The notes under the pieces are model-generated. The model worked only from the letters and a program-made list of their open reading frames with translations. It was not told the origin of the DNA and did not search any database. Source: Hirudinaria manillensis (taxonomy: Eukaryota; Annelida; Clitellata; Hirudinida; Hirudinidae). Taken from it: 64,000 bases of DNA. Positions 1-14,400 of the stretch are shown piece after piece. The stretch lies in assembly GCA_034509925.1 (NCBI GenBank), contig CM067535.1:2663501-2727500 (forward strand), in the 5' to 3' direction. Made by a program: the position numbers and the translations under genes. Positions within the stretch are counted from its first letter, which is position 1, and every line of letters starts with the position of its first letter.

Positions 1-19
1 TGTATTTGTCAAATGACAG

Positions 20-2048
<2,029 letters not shown>

Positions 2049-2721
2049 AAAGGATGTCATTGAGAATGTTACTGAAAATATAATTCATAATTTTGTATAA
2101 TTAAAATAAATTGCTTAAAGAAAACTTGTGCTTGTTATCTCTCAAATCAAAATGAAAGTGTAAATTTTAAGTTTTAAATTATATAGAAAAGATAAATACA
2201 TTTGCCGATTATCTTTGAAGTAAGGCAGCTTTTTGTTAAACATTTAATAATTAATTTAATATATTTGATGATTTATTTCGTTAATAAAATATGAAATAAA
2301 ATATGTTACTTATAAATATCTCTTATTTTTAGATTTTATTTACATTTAAATGTACTAGCTATATAAAGCTTTATTAAAATTGAACGCTATTGAAAATTAG
2401 TTATGCCCAATTTAGAAAAACAAAATCTGTTAAAGTGTGACCTAATTCATTCAATTATTATTTTGAAGCGATGACTATCTTATCAATTTATAACGAATTA
2501 CGTACAATTAGAAACAAAGATAAATAAACTATTGTTTATTTACATCTCATAAATCATAATTTATTTGCTCATTGAGATCCAGTATAGTCTAGAATTTATA
2601 TTTAAGAATTTGTTGAGTCTAGTTTACCAGAATCAGTTTAAAGCCAATCAAATCATTATTAACGATATAGTCATTTTTTTAAATCATATAATCTAAAGCA
2701 ATCTTCTGTAAATAATACAAA
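2049..2721. other. Intergenic, gene A to gene B
   Basis: AT-rich spacer. An AATAAA at about 2105-2110 is a likely poly(A) signal for gene A. The remainder should hold the gene B promoter, but I see no clear core-promoter motif. Confidence 0.5.
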
Positions 2722-5700
2722 ATGAGGGTGTTAGCCGTACTGGTGATATTTTCTGCTATCAAAAGTGGCAATACGCAGTCTGGTTATTATTTTATACAAA
2801 TATTATTAATAATATTAATAATAATATATTTTAATATATAATAATAATATTAATATTATTAATAATTTTTATACAAATATTATAAATATTATTAATATTT
2901 ATTAAATACTTATTAACCTAATAGTTTTTTTGAAGTATAGGGTTATGCAATGTTTTTGAAGACATACCATTACACATAACACAAATATTAACAATTTTGC
3001 AATTTCAGCAAATCTGGCATTTAAAAGGCCAACTTATCAAACTCAGCCTTATAAAGAGAAAGTATCTGATTTAGCGGTTGATGGAAATATCAATACTTGT
3101 GCTTACCTTGTTGTTAACGATTCAAGAAAGATGGCATCTTGGAATGTCCAACTGGATGAAACGTATGACATAAAGACTGTAATCATTTACTACGACCTCG
3201 GATTGCCATGTTAGTTCGTATTTCAATAATGTAATAATGACCAATGCAGCTATAATTGAGGCAACTTAATATCATATCACATCTTAAACATTTCATTCAA
3301 TTTTAGTTTATGCTCCAAGTAATGCTGATGTCGTTCATTAACAATAAGAATTTTATTTATTCTATTTGAAACAGATTTAAGTCATCTCAACGACATCGTC
3401 ATATATGTCTCTAGTGACGCAACAAATTACGAAAATTGTGCCTACTTTAGAATTACAAATGCAAGTCAAGGAATTAATTTTCTTATTAGAGGTATGAATT
3501 AATATGAATTAATTACGTAACAACTTAAACAAAAATGCAGCATAAAATTATTTGATAATTATATTTTATTATATATTATTATATATTATTATATATTATA
3601 TTATATTATATTATATTATATTATATTATATTATATTATATTATATTATATTATATTATATTATATTATATTATATTATATTATATTATATTATATTATA
3701 TTATATTATATTATATTATATTATATTATATTATATTATATTATATTATATTATATTATATTATATTATATTATATTATTAAGAAGCACGAAATTAGTCC
3801 TTAATATTTATTAATAATTATCGTAAATAAATGTAAAGTAAAATGTCTGATAAAATAAATTTTAAGAGCCATAAAAAAAATTCTAGCTGGTAAAACTATT
3901 TTTCAGGCCGATTTTTAAACTTATCGTGTTCAGAAAATGTTTTTGGAAACATGGTCCACATCGTCAAAAACGATGTCACAGACCTCAATAATCTTGTAGT
4001 CTGTGAAGTTTACATTTACGGGGAAGTCAATCGTGACACAAGTGAGGACGTTACAAAGTGCAAAAAAAAATTTAAATGAATTAGTTTTTAAAACGTATAA
4101 ATTATGTTAGCATTTGCAAAGTTAAAGCGCTTTTTTCTTAATAAATGTAATGTAGTAAAACAAGTCAACAGTTCTTTCAATAGACTTTATTCAATCAACT
4201 GCATCCTCAAATTAGCCCACGTGAGCTTTTAAAAATATTGTAATGCATAATTATTTGCTATAATACATGGCCGTCTTCCCGATCATTTTAAATGTGCTTC
4301 AGACAAAATTCAAATTTAATTTAATGGATATTAGTCCTTTTTTTTTGCCTAATAAATAAAATTTAGAACTTAATATTAAACGCATTAAATTCCAATATTA
4401 ATAACGAAATTATAAAATCGTATATTTTGCTACTATTGCTTGTATAGTCACTCTGTCATACAGAAGACCGACAGAACAGAGTGGAATGCTATTTAGGAAC
4501 TTATCGTCTTTAGCTGTTGACGGCAAATTGAAAACATGTACACGAGTTCGTGCGTCTAAACATCATGAGGCATGGTGGCGTGTCACATTGAATAACATTA
4601 ATGCAATTTCGGGCATCTCAATACATTTCTATCCAAACAATCGTGGTTGGCACTAATAATATTAATGATAATGATAATAAATGGATTTAATGCTATAGAT
4701 ATTTGTGAATCGGCATTGATTTTGTTTTCTAATATGATCTTCCTATTCAGAAGTTGGTTATTTAAATAACTTCAAGATATACGTCTCAAATGATATTGAC
4801 AATTTCGAACAGCAGCTTTGTTTTTTCCTTGAGGGCAATGTGACAACATCAGGTTAGAACGATACGTCTAGAATAGAACTTCAAAAACACTTTAATGTGA
4901 TTAAAGTGTAACTTAGTTTGATTTATTATATTAAAACATTAATTTCAAAATCTATTGATTATCTTAATCTAGATAACTACATCAACTTGACTTGTTTTCA
5001 TCATGTTGTTGGAATGTACGTCACAATAAAAAAATCCGGAGGACATATGCCAGAACGATTATACTTCTGTGAAGTGTTCATTTATCCTAAAAAAATCGAT
5101 CAAAGTTTGATGTCATTTAGTTCATGTACTTATATCTTATACGTATATTTGCTTAAAGTTGTGAAATCTTGCATTGCAAGATTGCACTGATGGATCTATG
5201 CCATGTAAATCGAATTGCATTCCAAAGGCGAAAATCTGTGACAGAGTCAAAGATTGCTACGATGGAAGAGATGAATTAAACTGCGGTCAGTCTCAAAGTT
5301 TATTTATTTTTGATAAATTAGTTTTAAATATAATTTAATTATTTATAATTAGTTTTAAAGAAGCAGAAATAAAAAGATTTCTCAACCAATTTTATCAGAT
5401 GGTCGTTTAATTTCCTATCATATCAGGGAAATGTAACTAAAATATACATTTATGCTAACTGCAACCAGCCAATTAACATCAGATGAATGCTTTTAAATAT
5501 TAGATTCTTTAAAAGTGTACTTCTATATGTTTAAGAACTTTCATTTGTAAAACATTGTGCCTATAATGAATTTGATTTTCTTAACTTGAAGCCTGTCTTT
5601 CTCACCAATTCAAGTGCGACAATGGTTTATGCATACCTTTTGAATTGACTTGCGATGGAACGAAAGACTGTCCGAACGGTGATGATGAGCAAACACCCCT

Positions 5701-7693
5701 GCAATGTAAAATTTACTTTATTTCACTTTATTGTCTGTCATAAAAGAAAAGTTAATTATTGGATTAATTACAAATCTGAAAGGTTCATGTCCAAAGAATA
5801 AGTTTAAATGTCTTAAATTTTCACACTGCGTTCCGAAGTCGCAGGTTTGTGACGGTCTCATTCATTGCAATGACTCATCGGACGAGCTTCGTTGCTGTAA
5901 TAAATTTGGTTTTTGTTTTTTTTTTAATAATTACTTTATTTATTTTTCATTATTTTTATTATTTCTTATCTTTAAATAATCCATTGTAGTCATTTAAAGG
6001 AATCCGGTAAGCACAATTAGGTGTTTGTCTTTTGCTTAGTGAAATTTGAGAACGAGTCTCTTACTTCGAGTTTGGTCAAAGCCACCTTTCATGGAGAAGA
6101 TGATTTTTATATATGCAGTACTCACTGGAATAACTTGATAAGTTTTAGAGTATGCAAGTACTTGGGGAGAAGGTATGTAGTAACATTAAGTAGGTCACAT
6201 TAATAAGAATCTATTTAAATATTTTATTGACAGTCTTGCAGTCACTTCGAATTACGTATGGCTTCAAACGTCTAAAATACTCAAATTTATACCAAACCAA
6301 ACTGTCAAGGATGTGGCCACACCGATTATGTTTTCATTCCAAAAAAGGTATTTGAATCTGTCTCGGAGTTCATTTAAAGGATCAATATTAAATGCTTTTA
6401 ACTAACAGCAATTACTGTGAATCTGGACATTTCATTACTCTCGAGTGTTCACAGTTTCCAGGTTAGCCGAATATAGGTTCATTCTCTTACATTCCGTAAC
6501 ATGCATGTATGGCTATAGCAATGTGAAAGAAATGCGAGCCCTTACTTTCAATGCTGCCAAAGTGGAATACCATTAACAAAATAAAGAATAAGTTAAAAAG
6601 ACTTATTCGAAAGGCAGGAGTAATGAAAAAGTTTAAATGCTAATACTTTTTTTAAATAATGTATTCACGTTTATGATTCAGACTGCGGTGTAAGCGGTAC
6701 CGATGAAACTTACCTGCCCTACATAATCAACGGAGACGTGGCCAAGCCAGATGCATGGCCTTGGCATGTTCAATTGGTTGAAAATGGATTTACTTCATGT
6801 GGAGGAAGTATTATCAGCAATAACTGGATTCTTACAGCAGCCCATTGTGTCGAGTAATGAAAATTAAGTGCACCAATTTTATTTATATGATTGCATTTGC
6901 TGATGCATTTTCTAACAGAAAAATAAAAAATATATCACGAATATTAATTACGGTCGGAACGAAAAGAATGAGAAATAATCCAATGGCTATCAGTTACCCT
7001 GTGGCCCGCCTTGTTATACACCCGGAATTTTCCAATGTAAGCCGTGACGATGACATTGCCATGATCCAAACTAGGACTCGCATAGCATCTACCCCCATCT
7101 GCTTGCCTAGCGAATATTACGATGAGAAACAATTAATGTCTTATCGTTACTGCATTATAACTGGCTTTGGGCGTATTAGCCGAGGTCAGTATTTTTGTTT
7201 TACGAGATCAGTATTCCATCATAATTTATGCAATCTTTTGAAATATAATTTTTTTTTCTGCAGACGGTACATTTTCAGATCAATTAAGACAAGGCCGGTT
7301 AAATATAATGTCAAAAGAACAATGCCTGAGGAATCTACTAAATGTTACTACTTTAAGAAACGCGAGCATAAACGTTGTCCTAAAGTCAAAAAAAAAACTT
7401 TGCTCTGGCTCCGTGCCAACGACTTACGGTGTGAACTTATGTAAAGTAAGATTTTTTATTTGAAGTTTAACATTATTTAGTAATATAAAGATTTGGTCTC
7501 TTAATTTTAGGGTGATAGTGGTGGCCCTTTTGCTTGCAAAGATGAACATGGAATTTGGACACAAATAGGAATTGTGGAAAGTTTTTACAAAAGCAAATTG
7601 AATATTAGTTGCACCAATAATAACATTGTGAGGGTCGATTTTTATCTGGAGTTCATAAGAAATATCATCCATACTTATCAGGATATCACATAA
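2722..7693 (+). CDS. Gene B: secreted FTP-FTP-LDLa3-SRCR-trypsin mosaic serine protease
   Basis: Seventeen exons give 793 aa: 2722-2782, 3009-3209, 3375-3491, 3907-4041, 4448-4645, 4751-4852, 4973-5104, 5181-5285, 5592-5705, 5783-5896, 6040-6172, 6234-6347, 6409-6461, 6682-6853, 6919-7184, 7264-7445, 7511-7693. Order: signal peptide (starts [10 protein letters not shown]); two FTP domains of three exons each, with VDG...TC, W-x-V-x-L and LCEVYIYG-type motifs; three LDLa repeats with the Ca-binding CD...DC...DE pattern; an SRCR domain over three exons; and a trypsin domain. The triad is complete (TAAHC, DDDIAM, GDSGGP). Activation would follow Tyr (LPY|IING), and residue 189 is Asn, so tryptic activation and trypsin-like specificity are not expected. 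There is no transmembrane segment, so it should be secreted. Function is inferred: lectin-targeted proteolysis, with fucose-like sugars as possible FTP ligands. Confidence 0.9.
3560..3779. repeat. (TTATA)n pentanucleotide microsatellite
   Basis: About 40 copies of a 5-bp unit occupy the intron of gene B between exons 3375-3491 and 3907-4041. The start is irregular (ATTATATATT), then the tract is perfect. Confidence 0.95.
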
Positions 7694-8484
7694 TAATATG
7701 TCGCCGTAATAATTTGGAGAAAAATATTAAAAATATAAATGCAGTCTTAAACACCATTTGTTTTTGTTTGTTTTTTTTTTAACAAAAGTTGTATAATTTT
7801 GTTTGTGAAGAATTGAAACATCCAAAACGACAAATGGCTTGAAATGATTGTGGAACAAGTCTAAACCCTAGAATGTTCAGTAATTAATTGCCACAAAAGA
7901 ACTTAAACTCCACCCAACGTAGTTATAAATAACCTTATCCTTATGATAATTTACGTTACGTGTTGCGAAAATTTCTTTGCATTTTGCATGCTATGTAAAT
8001 CGTATTTATAAAGTTAGGCATAGAAGTTGGTTGAATATTAATTTCACATTAACCATAGAATTTTCGAAACGTATTTTTGAGGTGATAGGAATTTGTCAAT
8101 AACAGTTAATAATAAAAACCTAGTGAAAGAGGTGGTCCTCTGATCTGTAAGAATAAAGATGGGATTTTGACTTAAATTGGAGTTATTTTGGATTAAATTG
8201 GAGGAAAAAATGCAGTTTATTGTTATAAAAGTACATTCTCCAAATTTTTAGCTATCATCTGAATTGTAATTTAATATTTTAAAGGTTTAAATTGTCGTTG
8301 TTTTTAATATTTATGCCCATCAAAATAATATTCTAATTCAAAGATATGTGTTCGAGGGTCGACCCAGAATCCCATTTACAGTGCATTCCATTCATCTTAA
8401 TTCATAATGATAATTATTGAGTTGATAAGAGCAAGATAAGAAACAACAAACCATTTGCAGCTGGATCAGTTCGTGTCTCAACAA
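7694..8484. other. Intergenic, gene B to gene C, with an exon relic
   Basis: AT-rich spacer. Apart from the protease exon relic at about 8122-8195, nothing coding is seen. Confidence 0.5.
8122..8195 (+). pseudogene. Relic of a last trypsin exon
   Basis: In one frame this reads SERGGPLICKNKDGILT, a stop, then IGV, matching the last exon of genes A and B (GDSGGPLVCKNENGIWTQIG) with the active-site Asp-Ser lost and two stops. No other exons are seen around it. It marks a further, almost erased family member between B and C. Confidence 0.75.
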
Positions 8485-11400
8485 ATGGACTTCTTACTAA
8501 TGTTCACAATTATATTCCCAGGCGCACTTTGTAATAAGTGCTGTCACGGTTTGAAATATAACTTTTTTCCAGGCACGGTTATATTTGCTGTATTTTATAA
8601 TTTTTTCTGCAATTTAAACAAAATCACGTTCATTTTCCAATTATAGTAGTTCTGCCTTTAAAGAAAGCTGTCGTGCAAAGCCGCACTGTTAATAATCAGA
8701 GTGCCTATCTAGCTATTGACGGAGATGTTTATACCTGCTCTTTTACTGGGGATCTAAAAATGAGATTCTCGTGGTGGAGAGTTGAACTTGATGGAATATT
8801 TGAAATAACAAATATCGTTTTGTATTTTATTCCAGGAACACCGTGTAGGTTTAGTTTTTCAACAAATACTTTGAACGTGTTCTTAGAGAAGAGTTGACAA
8901 TTAATTAAGACATTAAGAAAATAAAGATTCTTTCTAAAGAATGATTTTGTTTCACTCAAGGCAGATAGTCGGTTTGTGAATAATCTCAAGATTTACATCT
9001 CTCTGGATAACGAAGATTACGAGCAGAACTTGTGCACTTCTTATGGAAGAACCGATTCAATTCTTCATGGTAAAAACTGTTAAAAAATCTATTATAATTT
9101 ACATTTATTTCTTAAGAATAAACGTGACCTTGTTGAGAAAATATTTTTTTATCCGCTACATAAATTATAGTTTAACGTAAATATTTAACTTTGATAAATA
9201 TTTAATAGACGGATCACACAGAATTAACGATAATAAATGATTGCCTCTCCTCAGCAATTGAAATGATTGAAATTATTTAATAATTTACTATTAAAAATTA
9301 CGTCATTAAAAACATCCAATTGAAAGTTGACCCATTTTCTATTAAGAGTCCCCTCTAACTTTGTATTGCCAAACACCTATCTTCGGTAAGTTTTTGACTA
9401 TAAGAAGAGATGGAGCCTATTGGGCAGGTCACCTCAGTCTTTGTGAGGTGAACATTTATGGTGGAGGTCAGACAGGTATATTGCATCTACTCGCTAATAA
9501 AGTTAATCTTTTGTTATTTTATCATATTTTTGGTTTTTGGTTTCCTTTAAGAGCCATTTTTCAGTTTTGCTTTTATATTTATATGAAATATGTATTGTGG
9601 TTGCATGGTTAACAAATTAATGAATTCAGAATTTAGTGATATAATGAATGAAAAAAAAACAGAAATTAAAAAGAAAAAAAGTAAAGAGATTTTAAATAAT
9701 TCCGATTTTATAGATAGAAAATATATATTTCCAAGGCGCAATCACCTAACATTTGAAATCGCATAAGTTGCTGTTACAGCTTATTAAATATAAACATAGA
9801 TTGCTATTTTTTTTTTTTAAATTTAGCACTAAATGTATAATTATCATTAAATGCTTACATAAGCCAGCTTGTCTCTCCATAAACCGACGACCCAAAATGG
9901 CATCTTGTTCCTAGAAAGTTCTCATTTGGCTGTGGATGGAGATGTCAAAACTTGTACGAGGGTCCAAGCAAACAAAAATCAAATTGCTTGGTGGCGGGTG
10001 ACTTTAGAAGACATTTATTATATTTCAAATGTGACAATTTTTTACGACCCAAATTTAAGTGGTTTGTATAATTGTATAACTTCCCTTTTTAAACATTATA
10101 AAATGTATTATGTATTATGTAATCATTAAGATTTAAGTATTAAAATTGAGCGATAATTTTTTTTTAACTTTTTTTATAGCTTCTTTAACGCTGAATAATT
10201 TCGAAATTTATGTATCAACCAATGCCGAGGATTTACATCAACAACTATGCGCCGTGTTTTATGATTTCAAAAACAATTTCCATAGTGAGAAATTCCAGCC
10301 ATTCTATTAGCAAATGAATATTTTTAATTTCAATTAAATTCAATTGATTTCCATTAGATGGATCGCTGTCACTTTCGTGCGGCAACGTACAATCTGGACG
10401 TTTTGTAACCATACAGAAATTTGGAGGTAATAAACGAGATAAACTGTTTTTCTGCGAGGTGTTGGTCTGGGGAAGCGAATACAAGTTTTCAAACGGTGTT
10501 TAAATTGAATTAATTATTTCTTTCGCAACTATTGTTCGCTATTTTCGCTCCGTTTATTTATTAAATAATCACTATTTGAAAATAACGAATGTCAGAAAAG
10601 ATATTTAAAGATGTTATCTAATTATATTTTATTTAAGTTTGCCTAAGTGAAGAATTAGTTTGTTTGGAGGATGGTGTTTGCATTCCAAAGTCTAAAATTT
10701 GCGACGGCGTCAGGGATTGTTCAAGTAATATCGACGAAGCAAACTGCGGTAATTGGCATAACTTGTTAATTAAATGTTTTTTTTGGGGCGTCAGGAATAA
10801 CTTAATATTAAAATATAGTTTCGTAACGATTATGATAAATGCTGAAATAACCAAAGTTTTGCTTTGCTTGAACTAGAATCATACCAAAACGATTTTTAAT
10901 ATAGTAAAGAAAAAAGTATAATAACATATAATCAGTAATATAATAAAATTCGTAATCAAAGCTTGCTCAGAGTTCCAATATCGGTGCAGTGAAGCACAAT
11001 GTATTCATAAAGATTGGTTGTGCGACGGTACTGCAGATTGTCCAAAAGGAGATGATGAAGAAGTTAATTCATGTGGTACGTTTGTTTTTTTAATTATTGT
11101 TTATTTATTTTGAAAAATTTATAAAATTATTACAAAATACTCTGATTTTGTTTTAATGTATATTCAATGTGTCCAAAAGTAACGTGCGATTCGACCAAAT
11201 TTAAATGCCACAAGAACAATGTATGCATTGGTCTCGCACTAAGATGCAATGGCATCATTGACTGCTCGGACTCCTCAGATGAAATTGGATGTCGTGAGCA
11301 AATAATATTCTTTTTAAATTTATTGTATTTTATTGACCACAAATAATACTAAAACAGTTGAACTCCAAAACTCGTTCGTCCGTCAAAATATCCCAAGATT

Positions 11401-14400
11401 CTTGATAGCCACTTTCAGAGGACAGAAGAATTTTTATGTCTGCGCAGACAACTGGAAGCCTCTGGATAATCTTTATGCTTGCTTGGAATTGGGTAAAACG
11501 TAAACAAATTTGCATATTTCAGCAATTACAAAATTATTTTTAATGTATTGTAATAACCCGGGGTCCTCAAACTAATTATAGAAGGTCAGGTTTATTGAAA
11601 GTTGTTAGATGGCTTGGAAGATGCACGATGCTTCAAATGTCTAAGTCTTGAAATCTGCTGTTCTCTAATTCTCGCTCTCTTTCCGAGATAAATCCATTTG
11701 TCAAGGTACATAACCAAAGAGTCTGAATAGCAACAATTAATTAATTCTCAAATTATATTGCCACTAAATTTAATTAATTATTAAATTAATTAATCGGCAA
11801 TATAATTTTAATTATTATTCAATTTATTGGATCTAGGGATCCAACACTGCCCCTCCTTAAATCTGTTCGTCCCGAACAGACATCTATTCCCATTTTCATT
11901 TTTACCCTAGGAATAGGATCCGATCTTCCAACAATCTCATGGCTGCAAATCCCAGATCCATTTGCTTTGCCATCTTCTGGGATTTCTGTTTCCTCCCTTT
12001 TGCTTCTGTGTCCCGCAAGTTTCAGTCGCGTAACATCGCCATTTCTATGCTCAACCTCCTGCTCCACCATGCCGCCAGATCTCAGACTCTCTACAGGATC
12101 ACCTGCTCCATTTTCCTTGCTAGGCACTCCCCCGAAATCCCGAGCACTCCCTTCTGTTATTTCCAATGGAGCCAAAACATCAGCTGGTAAATCCATGGGC
12201 TGTTCTGTAGACTCTACTTGTTCCACTATCAAGTCCGTGCGCTCCACCGGCAACTCCACGTGACTCATCAGTAACTCCTCGGGCTGCACCAACAACTCCA
12301 TATGATCCACCGGCAATCCCACAGGCTCCTCCGAAAGTTCCACTTGCTCCACTAAAACCTCCGTGAGCTCTCTGGGCCCTGCTGACGACTCGACCTGATC
12401 TGATAACTCTATGGGCGCCAACGTCGAGTTCTCTAAGTCTGCCATCACGCACAGAGTTTCTGGAGACACGCACGCACTGTGGTTGGATGTGCCTTCTAAT
12501 GACTCCATCCCAATGCTGCCAGAAACGGTACTTGGAACATCAGAACTCTTCTCAGTAGAGTTTCCACCAGAAACCAAAGAGGCATCCTGACGCGGAATCG
12601 CTGTGTTTTCCAAATCGCCCCTAATAGTCCTCCTAGAGTTCTCTACAAACTTTCTCCGCCACTTACTATATTCGGACTCGAATTCAAAAGAACCAACAGG
12701 ACTCTTCTCGGTAGAGTTTTCACCCGAAACCAGCGAGACATCCTGACATGGAATCGCTGTGTTTTTCAAATCGCCCCTAATACTCCTCCTCAACTCATCT
12801 ACGGACTTTTTCATAAAATCAAGAAATTCTTCCATTTTTTTATGGGATGGATTCTCGAATTCGTATTCCTCTGGGTCATGGCCATTCTCTGTCAGCCATG
12901 TCCCAAGTCGCTCTCGTATCTCAGCTTTCGTGCCTTTCCAATCCAGGCCACGATCTCTCAATTCTTGTCTCAATCGAGGCACGTACAATTCATCCAAGTA
13001 CTTCGGCATCCTTCACTTTTCAATTAAACAAGCTTCTACCTTAGTTGCTTTTGGACACCCTTTAACTCTAAATCCCACTCCCGACACCAATGTAATAACC
13101 CGGGGTCCTCAAACTAATTATAGAAGGTCAGGTTTATTGAAAGTTGTCAGATGGCTTGGAAGATGCACGATGCTTCAAATGTCTAAGTCTTGAAATCTGC
13201 TGTTCTCTAATTCTCGCTCTCTTTCCGAGATAAATCCATTTGTCAAGGTACATAACCAAAGAGTCTGAATAGCAACAATTAATTAATTCTCAAATTATAT
13301 TGCCACTAAATTTAATTAATTATTAAATTAATTAATCGGCAATATAATTTTAATTATTATTCAATTTATTGGATCTAGGGATCCAACAGTATTATAAATC
13401 TCAATCAAACAGATATTAAAACTTAAGTCTTTCCAACAGCATCCATAAAGAGACGTCTCTAGCATCACTTTCAACTTCAAAATTTCTGGGAAAAAAATAT
13501 AATGCAAATTACCAGAATGGAAATTTTTATATGAAAATGTTTGATGAAAGGTAATAATTTGGTAAAATAATTAATTTAATAAACAAGAATCGATCGCATT
13601 GACCAATTAAGTAATGTTGCAGCTCATACTGTATTACTCAAAAATTCGTCCAAATTACTTGCGCTGAGATATCAGATTCTGGTTAGTTCGCGCATCATTA
13701 AACATTACGATGTATGTCATATCTACATAAATAATAGATATTTATGAATATTATGAGCGATAAATGGGAATGTTGCAAGTTAACCGAGCACAAATTCATT
13801 TGATTTTCAATTTAAATGCTATTCTTAACATCCTTAACTGAAAGAAAGTTGTTCAGTTATTTATTAAAATCAATTATTAAAATTTTCCAACCGCTAAATT
13901 CTTTAATTACTAATTTCATAATCATATTCGAACATCATTCGATTATCAAATTTAGATTGTGGTGCTCGTGCATTTCCTGACAATGTCCTCGGACCCTACA
14001 TAATCAACGGAGAAAGAGCCAAAGTGGGAGCCTGGCCATGGCACGTTCAAATATTTAACCTCGTTAGTCCAACCATTTGTGGTGGAAGTTTGATAAGAAA
14101 TAATTGGGTGCTGACCGCAGCTCATTGTTTAGAGTAAGTAAGTGTTGAAGCACAAATTTTTGTGAACTCTCAAGGGTTTCTTATAATTCTTTTCTTATAT
14201 ATTCTTTATAAATGATGAAATTATTAGTCAGAAATGAAAACAATTTACCTGCAAGTTTCATTTGAACGCTTTCATTTGCAGAGACATAACCTCTGTTTCT
14301 CAATTAAAATTCAAATATGGGAGTATAATAAGCGATGACCGCTCAACTCATATAAATTCTGCAGTACGATTCATAGTTCATCCCAACTATAAAAAGTCCG

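Larger units (their letters stand above)
11549..13388 (-). mobile_element. Non-autonomous gag-only LTR retrotransposon
   Basis: The 1,840-bp element has two 298-bp LTRs (11549-11846 and 13091-13388) with TG...CA ends, flanked by a 4-bp target duplication GTAT (11545-11548 and 13389-13392). Only one difference between the LTRs was noticed, near 11606, so the insertion is young. Read on the - strand, one T follows the 5' LTR, then a primer-binding site TGGTGTCGGGAGTGGGAT (13072-13089). Its complement has the form of a tRNA 3' end (CCCAC-TCCCGAC-A-CCA), most like a Leu tRNA (inference). A polypurine tract (AAGGAGGGGCAG) precedes the 3' LTR. The only ORF is a SAP-domain protein. There is no protease, reverse transcriptase or integrase, so it depends on another element. 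The 4-bp duplication fits Ty3/gypsy-type integration. The GC-rich interior contrasts with the host DNA. Confidence 0.93.

Noticed and set aside
3552-3782. Open frame of repeated YYIIL
   Set aside because: Translation of the (TTATA)n tract.
11939-13193. Several plus-strand and minus-strand open frames overlapping the retrotransposon
   Set aside because: Other-frame shadows of the SAP-domain ORF, caused by its GC-rich repetitive composition.
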